Positions 44,278 through 52,943 of a stretch of 64,000 bases of DNA are shown piece after piece (within the stretch, counting starts at the first letter, position 1; every line of letters starts with the position of its first letter). The position numbers and the translations under genes were made by a program. The notes beneath the pieces are model-generated. The model saw nothing but the letters and a program-made list of their open reading frames with translations. It was not told the origin of the DNA and did no database searches. Source of the stretch: Geomonas sp. RF6 (GTDB lineage Bacteria; Desulfobacterota; Desulfuromonadia; Geobacterales; Geobacteraceae); the NCBI RefSeq assembly GCF_021044625.1, contig NZ_CP087999.1, forward strand, positions 2,373,001 through 2,437,000. The letters run 5' to 3'.

Positions 44278-44835
44278 ATGAGGAAGGAATACTGGAACAA
44301 ACCTGAGATGGGCCTCTGGGAGAAGGTGTACATCCTGGAGGTGATCCGCGGGCTCTGCATCACCGGAGGGGTCTTCTTCTCCAACATGTGGAAGTGGATG
44401 ACCTTCCGCAAGGGAGCCCTGACCGCCTATTACCCGGAGGAGCGCCGCGCCGACTACTCCCCGATCAACCGCGGGCGTCACATCCTGACCCAGCGCCCGA
44501 ACGGGAAGGTGCAGTGCGTGTCGTGCAACATGTGCGCGACGGTCTGCCCGGCCTACTGCATCGAGATCGAGTCCGAGGCGGACTTCGACGACGTGGCGCA
44601 CCCGAAGGCCCCGTCCAACTTCTACCTCGACTACTCCCGCTGCATCTTCTGCGGCTTCTGCGTGGAGGCGTGCCCCGAGGACGCGATCCGCATGTCGAAG
44701 GAGACTCCGGACCTCCCCGGTTTCGACCGCGACAACATGTGGGGCAAGACCGACCTGATGATGAACTGGTGTCCGACCAACGACACCAAGAAGCAATACG
44801 TGGCACCGACTGCACACGATCTGGAGGGGCACTAA
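44278..44835 (+). CDS. nuoI: NADH-quinone oxidoreductase subunit I
   Basis: This 185-residue subunit holds two ferredoxin-type [4Fe-4S] clusters, N6a and N6b, with ligands in CVSCNMCATVCP and CIFCGFCVEACP. It forms the electron path from the peripheral arm to NuoB. The stop shares a base with the nuoJ start (TAATG). Confidence 0.97.
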   Translation: MRKEYWNKPEMGLWEKVYILEVIRGLCITGGVFFSNMWKWMTFRKGALTAYYPEERRADYSPINRGRHILTQRPNGKVQCVSCNMCATVCPAYCIEIESEADFDDVAHPKAPSNFYLDYSRCIFCGFCVEACPEDAIRMSKETPDLPGFDRDNMWGKTDLMMNWCPTNDTKKQYVAPTAHDLEGH

Positions 44836-45329
44836 TGGAAACCGCCTTCATCCTCTTCTTCAGCGTCCTGGCCACCGTCTTCGCCGCGCTGGTAGTGATC
44901 GCGAGGCAGCCGATGCGCTCGGCCCTCTCCCTGATCGCCCACATGGTGAGCCTGGCGGCCATCTACGCGACCCTGAACGTACACGTGGTGGCGATCTTCC
45001 AGATCCTCATCTACGTATCTGCGGTCATGGTCTTCATGGTCTACACCATCATGCTCCTGGACGACCGCGACACGAGCTACAAGCAGCGCTTCTCCGCATG
45101 GCTCCTGCCCGGCGTGGTGCTGGCGGCGCTGATCCCGCTCTCCTTGTGGCTCCTCCCCGGTCAGACCGGTGCACTGGTGGCGGCAGGGGGCCCGGAGCGC
45201 TTCTCCTTCGGCGCCTTCGCTCTCGACTTCATGAAGACCTACTGGTTCCACTTCGAACTTGCCACGGTGCTTTTGCTGATCGGCGTAATCGCCGCCTGGA
45301 CGGCGGTCAAGGAGGGACTCGATGGATAA
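44835..45329 (+). CDS. nuoJ: NADH-quinone oxidoreductase subunit J
   Basis: This 164-residue membrane subunit has about five hydrophobic helices, including FQILIYVSAVMVFMVYTIML with the pi-bulge-helix residues typical of NuoJ. Such a helix is thought to gate proton flow. The start overlaps nuoI by one base and the end overlaps nuoK by 8. Confidence 0.93.
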   Translation: METAFILFFSVLATVFAALVVIARQPMRSALSLIAHMVSLAAIYATLNVHVVAIFQILIYVSAVMVFMVYTIMLLDDRDTSYKQRFSAWLLPGVVLAALIPLSLWLLPGQTGALVAAGGPERFSFGAFALDFMKTYWFHFELATVLLLIGVIAAWTAVKEGLDG

Positions 45330-45624
45330 GTACCAGTTCCTCGTCACCCTGGCGGGGGTGCTCTTCACCCTCGGTCTCATGGGGGTGGCGATCCGCCGCA
45401 ATCTCCTGGTGGTCATGATGTGCCTGGAGATCATGCTGAACGCAGTGGTCTTGAGCTTCGTCACCTCGGCAGCCCGCAGCAACACCCTGGCTGGGGTCTC
45501 CATGACCTTCTTCATCTACGTGGCAGCTTCCTGTGAAATCGCCCTGGCCATGGCCATCGTGGTGCTCCTCGTGAAGCGCCACAACACGCTGGACCTGGAC
45601 GCGCACCAGGATCTGAAAGGGTAG
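45322..45624 (+). CDS. nuoK: NADH-quinone oxidoreductase subunit K
   Basis: This 100-residue subunit has three membrane helices. It carries the conserved acidic residues of the family in MMCLEIMLNAVVL and ASCEIALAMAIVV, which belong to the E-channel of complex I. The start overlaps the end of nuoJ by 8 bases; nuoL follows after 7 bases. Confidence 0.96.
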   Translation: MDKYQFLVTLAGVLFTLGLMGVAIRRNLLVVMMCLEIMLNAVVLSFVTSAARSNTLAGVSMTFFIYVAASCEIALAMAIVVLLVKRHNTLDLDAHQDLKG

Positions 45625-45631
45625 GCTCTCT

Positions 45632-47545
45632 ATGAATTCATTGGCGCTCATACTGATACTGCCGTTTCTGGGGTTCCTGATCAACGGCCTCTTCGGCTCG
45701 CGTCTCCCCAAGGCCCTGGTCTCCTTCATCGCCTGTGCCCTGCCGGCCGGCGCCTTCGCGGTCACCGTCGCCAACTACCCGGCGCTCTGTGCGACGAAGG
45801 TCCCGATCGTGGCGGACCTCTTCACCTGGGCCGCTTTCCCGGGCTTCAAGCTGGAGGCTGCTCTCTACTTCGACCAGATCTCCGCCATGATGTGCCTGGT
45901 GGTGACCGGGGTGGGAACGCTCATCCACATCTACTCCGTGGGGTACATGTCCCACGACGAGAGCTTCTCCCGCTACTTCGCGTACCTGAACCTCTTCCTC
46001 TTCTTCATGCTAATGCTGGTGCTCGGGAAGAACATGGTGATGCTCTTCACCGGCTGGGAAGGTGTGGGTCTTGCCTCCTACCTCCTCATCGGCTTCTGGT
46101 TCAAGGACTCGGAGAAGACGGCGGCAGGGATGAAGGCGTTCATCGTGAACCGCGTCGGCGACACCGCCTTCGTGCTCGCGGCCTTCACCATCTTCTACTT
46201 CGCGAAGACCCTGGACTTCCAGGAGATCAACGCCTTCTTCGCCACCGGGCAGGTCTCGGTGGGGATGCTGAACCTGATCGGGATCCTCCTCCTCGTCGGC
46301 GCCTGCGGCAAGTCCGCCCAGATCCCGCTGCACGTGTGGCTCCCTGACGCGATGGCAGGCCCGACCCCGGTTTCGGCACTTATCCACGCCGCCACCATGG
46401 TCACCGCCGGCGTCTACCTGATCTCGCGACTCTCCGGCGTCTTCATGCACGCACCGGGCGCCATGACCGTCGTCGCCTACGGCGGCGCGATCACCGCCTT
46501 CATCGGCGCGACGATGGGTCTTACCCAGTACAACATCAAGAAGGTACTCGCCTACTCCACCATGAGCCAGATCGGCCTCATGTTCCTCGCCTGCGGCGTG
46601 GGGGCGTTCAACGCGGGTCTCTTCCATCTCTTTACCCACGCCTTCTTCAAGGCCTGCCTCTTCCTCGGCGCCGGCGCCGTCATCCACGGCCTGCACGGCG
46701 AGGAGGACATGAGGTACATGGGTGGCCTCGGCAAGAAGCTGCCGCTGACCTTTGCGACCTTCGGCATCGCCACCCTGGCGCTCTCCGGCGTACCCCCCTT
46801 CGCGGGGTTCTTCTCCAAGGACGAGATCCTCTGGAGCGCCTACGCAGGCATCGGCGGCGGCCCGGTCCTCTGGGCACTCGGCTCCGCGGCCTCTTTCCTC
46901 ACCGCCTTCTATATGTTCCGCCTGGTCATCATGACCTTCCTCGGCGAGAGCAGGGTGAAGCCGGAGAAGGCAAAGGGGATCCACGAGGGGCCGGTCACCA
47001 TGAGCGGCGTGCTCGTCATCCTGGCACTCTTCTCCGTCGGCATCGGCTTCATCGGGATGCCCGGCGCGCTGCGCGAGATGCTGCACACCTCGGCACCGTT
47101 CTACGACTTCCTGGCTCCGGCGCTGCCGCACCACGAGGCGGAAGCTGCCAACCACGCGCTGGAGACGACCTTCATGCTCATCTCCATCGTGGTCGCCTTC
47201 GCCGGCATCGCACTCTCCTTCCTCTTCTTCTCCGTGAAGAAGGAACTGGCCGAGAAATCGAAAGCCGCGTTCGGTCCGGTGTACGACATGGTCAGCCAGG
47301 GGTACTTCTTCGACGCATTCTACAACGGCGTGATCGTCGCCTTCATGGACTGGGTCTCCGAGAATGTCCTGGCACGCGGGGTTGAACCGACCCTCGACGC
47401 CAACGTCATCGAGGCACCCTCCGAGACCGTCGGCTACGCATCCAGGCTCTTCGCCAGCCTGCAGGCAGGCAACGTCCAGGCTTACGTCCTCTATGTCTTC
47501 ATTGGTCTCGCCCTGGTCCTTTTGTGGGGGGTAGTACATGTTTAA
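45632..47545 (+). CDS. nuoL: NADH-quinone oxidoreductase subunit L
   Basis: This 637-residue Mrp-antiporter-like subunit has about 16 helices. The signature TGWEGVGLASYLLIGFW and the proton-path stretch AQIPLHVWLPDAMAGPTPVSALIHAATMV are clear. The C-terminal long horizontal helix region follows (from about 560). It is the terminal proton pump in the membrane arm. It overlaps nuoM by 8 bases. Confidence 0.97.
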   Translation: MNSLALILILPFLGFLINGLFGSRLPKALVSFIACALPAGAFAVTVANYPALCATKVPIVADLFTWAAFPGFKLEAALYFDQISAMMCLVVTGVGTLIHIYSVGYMSHDESFSRYFAYLNLFLFFMLMLVLGKNMVMLFTGWEGVGLASYLLIGFWFKDSEKTAAGMKAFIVNRVGDTAFVLAAFTIFYFAKTLDFQEINAFFATGQVSVGMLNLIGILLLVGACGKSAQIPLHVWLPDAMAGPTPVSALIHAATMVTAGVYLISRLSGVFMHAPGAMTVVAYGGAITAFIGATMGLTQYNIKKVLAYSTMSQIGLMFLACGVGAFNAGLFHLFTHAFFKACLFLGAGAVIHGLHGEEDMRYMGGLGKKLPLTFATFGIATLALSGVPPFAGFFSKDEILWSAYAGIGGGPVLWALGSAASFLTAFYMFRLVIMTFLGESRVKPEKAKGIHEGPVTMSGVLVILALFSVGIGFIGMPGALREMLHTSAPFYDFLAPALPHHEAEAANHALETTFMLISIVVAFAGIALSFLFFSVKKELAEKSKAAFGPVYDMVSQGYFFDAFYNGVIVAFMDWVSENVLARGVEPTLDANVIEAPSETVGYASRLFASLQAGNVQAYVLYVFIGLALVLLWGVVHV

Positions 47546-49103
47546 TGCCACGACCGTCATGCTTCTCGTCGCCATCCCGGCTCTCGCCGGGGTCCTGACG
47601 GCGCTCGTCCCGGGGAAGGACTCCTCGGCACCGCGCGCCCTGGCGCTCCTCTCGATGCTTGGTGTGCTCGCCCTTGCCGGCGGCATCTTCCTCGACTTCG
47701 GCGCCGCCACCGACCCCGCGATCTACGACATGAACCTCGAGTGGGTTCCCTCCCTGGGGATCAACTTCCACTTCGGGCTGGACGGGATCAACCTGTACCT
47801 GGTCTTCGTGACCGCGCTGATCTTCCCGGTGATCATGGCCTGTGCCTGGGGTACGAAGGAGGCGAAGGACAAGCTGTACGTGAGCCTCATCCTCTTCATC
47901 CAGGCGAGCCTCTTCGGCACCTTCCTTTCCCAGAACCTGATGCTCTTCTTCGCCTTCTGGGAGCTCGTGCTGATCCCGATGTACATCCTCATCCTCGCCT
48001 ACGGCGGGGAGAAGAGGCGCACCGCGGCGAACACCTTCTTCCTGTACACCATGGCCGGCTCGATCCTGCTGCTCGCGGGGATCATCCTCCTTGGCGTGCA
48101 GGCGCTGCATCAGACCGGCGCCTGGTCCTTCGACTACGCGACGCTGTACACGCTGCATCTTGACTACAACACCCAGGTCTTCTTCTTCCTGGCGGTGCTC
48201 CTCGCCTGCCTGGTGAAGTGCCCGGTCTTCCCGTTCCACTCCTGGCTCCCCCTTGCCTACAACGAGGCTCCGGCCTCCGGCACCGCCATCATGGCGGGGG
48301 CGATGAGCAAGATGGGCGCTTTCGGCCTCCTGAAACTCGCCATCCCGCTCGCTCCCGAAGTTTCGGCGGCCGCCGCCCCCTACGTCATGATGATCGCGGT
48401 CGTCTCCATCGTGTACGGCGCGGTGCTGGCGCTGAAGCAGGAAGACTTCAAGAAGCTGATCGCCTACTCGTCCCTGTCCCACATGGGGTACATCGTACTC
48501 GGCATCTTCGCACTGCAGCAGGCAGCGATCCACGGCGCGCTCTTCCAGATCCTCTCCCACGGCGCCGCGGTGGCAGGTCTCTTCCTGATCCTCGGGCTCC
48601 TGGAGCAGAGAAAGGGTGCTGCGTACCTGAAGATCAGCGCGCTCTCCACGACCTCTCCGAGGCTCGCGGTCACGCTGATGCTCTTCATCGTCGCCTCGGT
48701 GGCGCTCCCCTTGACCTCCGGGTTCACCTCCGAGTTCCTGATCCTCTTCGGCGGTTTCCAGAAGGGTGTGGCAGCGTGGCAGTCCTCGCCCCTCATCCTC
48801 ATCTCGGTGCTGATCGCCTGCTCCGGGATGGTGCTGGGCGCCGGCTACATGCTGCGCTTTGCCAGGGCGATCCTCTTTGGCAAGACGAACGAATCCTCCC
48901 TCGAGGACCTCAACCCGCGCGAAGCGATCGCCTTCCTGCCGCTTCTGGTGCTGATCCTCTGGGTCGGCATCAACCCGGCTCCGATCATGGAAAAGGCCCA
49001 GGGCGCGGTCAACCAGCTGCAGGCTCAGACGACGAGCCCCGCAGCCCTGCCCGTAGCGGCAGTGAACATCATGCCAGGCAACGGGGGCACCAATGGCCAG
49101 TGA
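47538..49103 (+). CDS. nuoM: NADH-quinone oxidoreductase subunit M
   Basis: This 521-residue antiporter-like pump has the conserved Glu of helix 5 in FFAFWELVLIPMY and the proton-path stretch FPFHSWLPLAYNEAPASGTAIM. It is homologous to NuoL and NuoN. The stop overlaps nuoN by 11 bases. Confidence 0.96.
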   Translation: MFNATTVMLLVAIPALAGVLTALVPGKDSSAPRALALLSMLGVLALAGGIFLDFGAATDPAIYDMNLEWVPSLGINFHFGLDGINLYLVFVTALIFPVIMACAWGTKEAKDKLYVSLILFIQASLFGTFLSQNLMLFFAFWELVLIPMYILILAYGGEKRRTAANTFFLYTMAGSILLLAGIILLGVQALHQTGAWSFDYATLYTLHLDYNTQVFFFLAVLLACLVKCPVFPFHSWLPLAYNEAPASGTAIMAGAMSKMGAFGLLKLAIPLAPEVSAAAAPYVMMIAVVSIVYGAVLALKQEDFKKLIAYSSLSHMGYIVLGIFALQQAAIHGALFQILSHGAAVAGLFLILGLLEQRKGAAYLKISALSTTSPRLAVTLMLFIVASVALPLTSGFTSEFLILFGGFQKGVAAWQSSPLILISVLIACSGMVLGAGYMLRFARAILFGKTNESSLEDLNPREAIAFLPLLVLILWVGINPAPIMEKAQGAVNQLQAQTTSPAALPVAAVNIMPGNGGTNGQ

Positions 49104-50484
49104 CCTTTTATTCGGCCTTCTGCCGGAACATCTGCTGCTCGCTCTGATTCTTGTCCTCATGGTGCTGGAGATCTTCCGCGCCAACAGGACCCTCTCCGGG
49201 CTTCTCTACCTCCTCACCCTCTCCACCGGGATGGGCGTGCTCCTCTACCAGTTGAGCTCCGGATATACCCTTACCCTGGTACCGGGTGAGGTCATTGTCG
49301 ACCGCTTCGCCATCCTCGCCAAACTGGTGGTGCTGGCGTGCGGAACGCTGCTCGGCTTCTTCTACCTGACCGCATCCTCGACCCACAAGTCGTGGATGCT
49401 CATCACCTGTTCGCTCCTCGGGGCGCTGGTGATCATGGACAGCGCCGGCTTCATCTCCCTCTTCATCGGGATCGAGATGCTGTCGCTGCCGGGCTTCGCC
49501 CTGATGATCCACGGCCGGAAAGCTTCTGTATCGAGCGAGGGGGCATTCAAGTACCTGCTCCTTTCCTCCGTCGCTACCGCGCTTCTCCTCTTCGGCGTTT
49601 CGCTGGTGTACTCGCAGACCGGCACCCTCGCCATCGCCGACTTCGCTGCAGCGCTGTCGAAGGGTGGCGCGCAGAACTGGGCCGCAGGGGCAATGGTGCT
49701 GACCGCATTCTTCATCAAGGCCTCCGTCTTCCCGTTCCACGGCTGGGCGCCCGACGCATACGACAGCGCCAAGCTGCCGGTGACCGCGTTCCTCTCCTCC
49801 GTGGTGAAAGCGGCCATCGTGCTCGCCCTGGTGCGCATCGTCGCCAACATGCCGCTGAACGACCAGAGCGTCATGACCGTGACGATCCTCTCCGTCTGCT
49901 CCATCTTCTACGGCAACATCGCCGCCATCAGGCAGACGACCTTCAAGAGGCTCCTGGCGTACTCCTCCATCGCTCATGCCGGCTACATGATGTTCGCCCT
50001 CTCCGACGCCACCGGCGGCCGTGTGGAGGCGCTCTTCTACTACACCGCCGTGTACGCAGTCACCACCATTATCGCCTGCGCATCCTTCAGCCTGCTTTGC
50101 GACGGCGAAGAGGACAAGCTGGAGATCATCGAGGGTGCCTTCTACAGGCGTCCGGTTCCGGCACTGATCCTCGCGACCGCTGCGCTCTCCCTGGCAGGTA
50201 TTCCGCCCCTTCCGGGCTTCCTCGCCAAGGTCTTCGTCTTCAAGTCCGTCATCGCCTCCGGCCACCTCGTCCCCGCGGTGCTCGCCTTCACCGGCAGCTA
50301 CCTGGGGGTCGTGTACTACCTCTCCATCGTCTTCAGGCTCTTCAAGAAGGCTGAAGTTACCGAAGAAGCAGGCGCGGCACAGGCAGGTAGCTGGACCTGG
50401 GGCGGCGTGGTGCTCGGCACCGGCGTCCTTGCGGCACTGATGATCTGCCCGGACCTCTTCCACAGGCTCCTTTCCATCGTGTAA
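49093..50484 (+). CDS. nuoN: NADH-quinone oxidoreductase subunit N
   Basis: This 463-residue antiporter-like pump shows IGIEMLSLPGFALM with the helix-5 Glu and FPFHGWAPDAYDSAKLPVTAF. It ends the operon; two hairpins, the second with a T run, follow the stop at once. The gene order A-B-C-D-E-F-G-H-I-J-K-L-M-N is complete. Confidence 0.95.
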   Translation: MASDLLFGLLPEHLLLALILVLMVLEIFRANRTLSGLLYLLTLSTGMGVLLYQLSSGYTLTLVPGEVIVDRFAILAKLVVLACGTLLGFFYLTASSTHKSWMLITCSLLGALVIMDSAGFISLFIGIEMLSLPGFALMIHGRKASVSSEGAFKYLLLSSVATALLLFGVSLVYSQTGTLAIADFAAALSKGGAQNWAAGAMVLTAFFIKASVFPFHGWAPDAYDSAKLPVTAFLSSVVKAAIVLALVRIVANMPLNDQSVMTVTILSVCSIFYGNIAAIRQTTFKRLLAYSSIAHAGYMMFALSDATGGRVEALFYYTAVYAVTTIIACASFSLLCDGEEDKLEIIEGAFYRRPVPALILATAALSLAGIPPLPGFLAKVFVFKSVIASGHLVPAVLAFTGSYLGVVYYLSIVFRLFKKAEVTEEAGAAQAGSWTWGGVVLGTGVLAALMICPDLFHRLLSIV

Positions 50485-50497
50485 CTGAAGTGAAATA

Positions 50498-50524
50498 AGA
50501 AGCGGAGCCACCGGCTCCGCTTCT
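50498..50524 (+). terminator. Hairpin directly after nuoN
   Basis: A perfect 12-bp stem (agaagcggagcc/ggctccgcttct) with a 3-base loop lies 14 bases after the stop. Only CTTCC follows, so the next hairpin probably does the termination. Confidence 0.65.
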
Positions 50525-50533
50525 CTTCCATCA

Positions 50534-50566
50534 GGACTCGCCGGTTTGCCGGCGGGTCCTTTTTTT
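50534..50566 (+). terminator. Rho-independent terminator of the nuo operon
   Basis: An 11-bp stem (ggactcgccgg/ccggcgggtcc, one G-U pair) with a 4-base loop is followed by seven T. Confidence 0.88.
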
Positions 50567-50630
50567 ATGTGCGAAAAGGAAGTGGAGTGCGGTCCTCGGC
50601 TTGAGAAAGGGCGGCTAGTGGTTCCCCCCT

Positions 50631-50665
50631 TTGCGAAGGTTCATCCGGGAATTCCGGGGAGCGTG
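50631..50665 (+). repeat. Dispersed repeat, family C, copy 3
   Basis: It begins gttcccccctttgcgaaggt and continues catccgggaattccgggg, matching the minus-strand copy at 35224-35267. Confidence 0.7.
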
Positions 50666-50699
50666 GGTGCATTGCCACGAAGCACTGAAGAAGGCCTAA

Positions 50700-50737
50700 C
50701 GTTCCCCCCTTTGCGAAGGGGGGACAGGGGGGATTTG
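50700..50737 (+). repeat. Dispersed repeat, family C, copy 4 (variant)
   Basis: It shares the first 20 bases with the copy at 50631 but continues gggggacagggggg, giving inverted ends tcccccc/gggggga. It lies 35 bases after copy 3. Confidence 0.55.
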
Positions 50738-50788
50738 CCTTTTGGTAGGGACTTCAAGGCTTAATGCAACTGCTGAACGTCACACGAA

Positions 50789-50817
50789 AAAAAGCGGAGC
50801 TTTGGGCTCCGCTTTTT
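50789..50817 (-). terminator. Terminator of the soluble chemoreceptor gene (bidirectional form)
   Basis: A perfect 12-bp stem (aaaaagcggagc/gctccgcttttt) with a 5-base loop has a T run in both directions. It lies 27 bases beyond the minus-strand stop at 50844. Confidence 0.85.
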
Positions 50818-50843
50818 CCGATCTCTGCTGAAAATGTCAGGAT

Positions 50844-51965
50844 TTACGCGCTCCTGGTGATCTCCTCCAGGTTCCCCGCAATAACCGTTGCCGTTGCTGC
50901 CTGCTCCTCTGTGGCGGTGGCGATCTGGGAGATCACCCCCTCAATGTCCACGATAGATTCCACGATGCGCGCCAGAGACTCCTCCACCTGGTGTGAGAGC
51001 TGCTCGCTGACCTCCGCCTCCTGTTTTCCCTGCTCGATGGAGTGGACCGCCAGTAGGGTCTCCTGCTGGATCTCGTTCACCATGGTGCGGATCTCCTTCG
51101 TGGAGGCGACGGTGCGGTCGGCCAGGCGGCGGACTTCATCCGCGACGACGGCGAAGCCGCGCCCCTGTTCACCAGCCCGCGCCGCCTCTATCGCCGCATT
51201 GAGCGCCAGAAGGTTCGTCTGGTCCGCGATGTCGTTGATGACGTTGATGAACTCCCCGATCTTTTCCGACTTCGCGCCGAGATTCCCCACCACAAGGGCG
51301 GAACTGCGCACCATATCCGCCACCTTCTGCATTTCCCCCACTGCCTGGCTCACCACCTGCTGCCCCTCGCGCGCCTTGCCGGCGACGATCGCAGCGGAGT
51401 CGGAGGCGCTACCGGCGTTGCGGGCGACATCGTTGACGGTCATGCTCATCTCTTCTACCGCAGTGGCGATCTGCTCGACCCGGCGCTCCAGGTATTCTTT
51501 TCTCTCCACATTGTGCGCCTCGTGCTCCAGCACCGCCTTTTCCGCGGTGATATCGGTCCAGCAGGCCATGAAGCAGAGGATGCGTGAGGGGTCGGTGCTG
51601 TTCCAGATCGGATAGCTCTTCGTGCGCATGGTCATGGAACCTATGGGGATTTCGGCTGAGTGGGGAAGGGAGGTTGAGGCGTTGCTGAAGATGCGCCGGA
51701 TCCTTTCCGGGTCGCGGTGGAACTGGTGTATGGAGTTTCCTTCGGCGTGTGCGACGTCAGCCCCCCTGAGTCCTGCGTTGAGGGCCGCGCGGCAGTCGCG
51801 CATCATCTCCTTCGCGCGCCGGTTCATGTAGAAGATTTTGTTGTCGGTGGTGGTGTCGCAGAGCATGACGATGTTGTCGACGTTGTCGAGCATCTGCGTG
51901 AGTCTGTTGATTTCTGAGGATTGCTCAGCAATTTTCTTTTTGTGTTCAGCGCCGAAAAAAGGCAT
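50844..51965 (-). CDS. Soluble PAS-domain methyl-accepting chemotaxis protein
   Basis: This 373-residue receptor has no membrane segment. A short N-terminal helix leads to a PAS-like domain (about 25-145, [30 protein letters not shown]). A signalling domain with tip [20 protein letters not shown] follows and ends in ITRSA without an aromatic tether. It would sense a cytoplasmic signal. The ATG follows AAGGAGA; an upstream in-frame start nine codons earlier is weaker. A sigma28-type promoter lies upstream, placing the gene under flagellar-class control. Confidence 0.93.
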   Translation of the reverse strand: MPFFGAEHKKKIAEQSSEINRLTQMLDNVDNIVMLCDTTTDNKIFYMNRRAKEMMRDCRAALNAGLRGADVAHAEGNSIHQFHRDPERIRRIFSNASTSLPHSAEIPIGSMTMRTKSYPIWNSTDPSRILCFMACWTDITAEKAVLEHEAHNVERKEYLERRVEQIATAVEEMSMTVNDVARNAGSASDSAAIVAGKAREGQQVVSQAVGEMQKVADMVRSSALVVGNLGAKSEKIGEFINVINDIADQTNLLALNAAIEAARAGEQGRGFAVVADEVRRLADRTVASTKEIRTMVNEIQQETLLAVHSIEQGKQEAEVSEQLSHQVEESLARIVESIVDIEGVISQIATATEEQAATATVIAGNLEEITRSA

Positions 51966-52015
51966 GGGTGTCTCCTTTATGGGGTGCGGCATGTGTGCGG
52001 CAGCCTCATTAAGGC

Positions 52016-52042
52016 GTATCGGCGCAGGAGGCTGAAACTATA
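52016..52042 (-). promoter_or_regulatory. Sigma28 (FliA)-type promoter of the soluble chemoreceptor
   Basis: On the minus strand TATAGTTT, 11 bases and GCCGATAC match the flagellar consensus TAAAGTTT-N11-GCCGATAA at 14 of 16 positions. The predicted start is about 40 bases before the ATG. It overlaps the last codons of the upstream gene. Confidence 0.75.
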
Positions 52043-52649
52043 GGCGATCTTTCTGGTTTCTCGCCGCGGTTCTGAAGCGGTACAGGCGCTCGGTGAAGCC
52101 TCCTTCGCGCTGGAAGGCGAGGGCCTGTGCTGCGAGTTGACGGTCCAGGAGGGCACAGGCCACTGCGATGAGAGTGAGGGCGGCGTTGGCGGCGAGCTCC
52201 TGATAGGTGGACGGTGTGGACGACGTGGACGACGTGGACAGGGTGGACTGGACGCGGCCTCTACTATGCTGCGCCTCTACCCAGGCGGCTACCTCGCCGA
52301 CGCTGGAGCATCGTGCTGCGATGAGGGCTGCGCGGCGCCGGTCATGGTGGGGCCACTGTGGGAGTCCGCGCTGGCGCAAAAAGTCCAGGTAGTCCCGGCG
52401 GAGTTCCTCTAGGCTGGCGCGGGCGACGTTGGTAAGCTTTATTTCGGTCTTTTTGGAGGTGCCGGACGCCTGGCTCCCCTCCACGATGTTTTGGACGCCG
52501 CTGCGCGCCGCCTGCACCATCTGGTCATGGGTCCGGCTGCGCCGATCGATGTAGCGCTTGCAAAAACGCACCGTGACATCGTACACGAGCTCCGCGAGCT
52601 GGAAAGTCTTCAGGCGGCGGTACCCCCCATGTTTAGGAATGAGCGCCAT
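52038..52649 (-). CDS. Four-helix-bundle protein (23S rRNA intervening-sequence type)
   Basis: This 203-residue protein starts with a four-helix-bundle domain of the S23/IVP type (LKTFQLAELVYDVTVRFC, RSRTHDQMVQAARSGVQNIVEG, then KLTNVARASLEELRRDYLDFL). A C-terminal extension follows, interrupted by a Ser/Thr run (TLSTSSTSSTPST) encoded by a period-9 DNA array. Such proteins are encoded in rRNA insertions or in variable loci; their function is unknown. A second array of opposite orientation lies upstream of the gene. It ends on the sigma28 promoter of the next gene. Confidence 0.8.
   Translation of the reverse strand: MALIPKHGGYRRLKTFQLAELVYDVTVRFCKRYIDRRSRTHDQMVQAARSGVQNIVEGSQASGTSKKTEIKLTNVARASLEELRRDYLDFLRQRGLPQWPHHDRRRAALIAARCSSVGEVAAWVEAQHSRGRVQSTLSTSSTSSTPSTYQELAANAALTLIAVACALLDRQLAAQALAFQREGGFTERLYRFRTAARNQKDRL
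52207..52251 (+). repeat. Period-9 array inside the four-helix-bundle gene
   Basis: Five units of gtggacnnn are in the coding sequence and give the Ser/Thr run. They are the reverse complement of the array at 52665-52709. Confidence 0.85.
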
Positions 52650-52664
52650 AAAAACCTCCTATAG

Positions 52665-52709
52665 GTCCACCACGTCCACTACGTCCACATCGTCCATCAC
52701 GTCCACAAT
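52665..52709 (+). repeat. Period-9 array upstream of the four-helix-bundle gene
   Basis: Five units of gtccacnnn (one reads gtccat) start 16 bases before the gene's start codon. Their orientation is inverted relative to the array inside the gene. Confidence 0.85.
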
Positions 52710-52943
52710 ATGATACCACCGCGTAGATCTTAAAAAAGTACCCTCCACCTCCCGAGAAAACACACCATCTCATTATAATCATAATCAACCGCTACCGGAA
52801 AATCGCATCCAGATTAAGCCGCTACACTATCCTCCCTATTTTTTACTGTGTGAGAGTTTTCTTTGCTTGCCTCCATCACAATGCTAGACTTTAAAAAGTG
52901 GGACGAACCGATCCATCCACCAATAGCAAAGGGGGTACCAGCT

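Noticed and set aside
44388-45329. Long open frame overlapping nuoI and continuing into nuoJ
   Set aside because: Its first half is the out-of-frame shadow of nuoI; only the part from 44835 is nuoJ.
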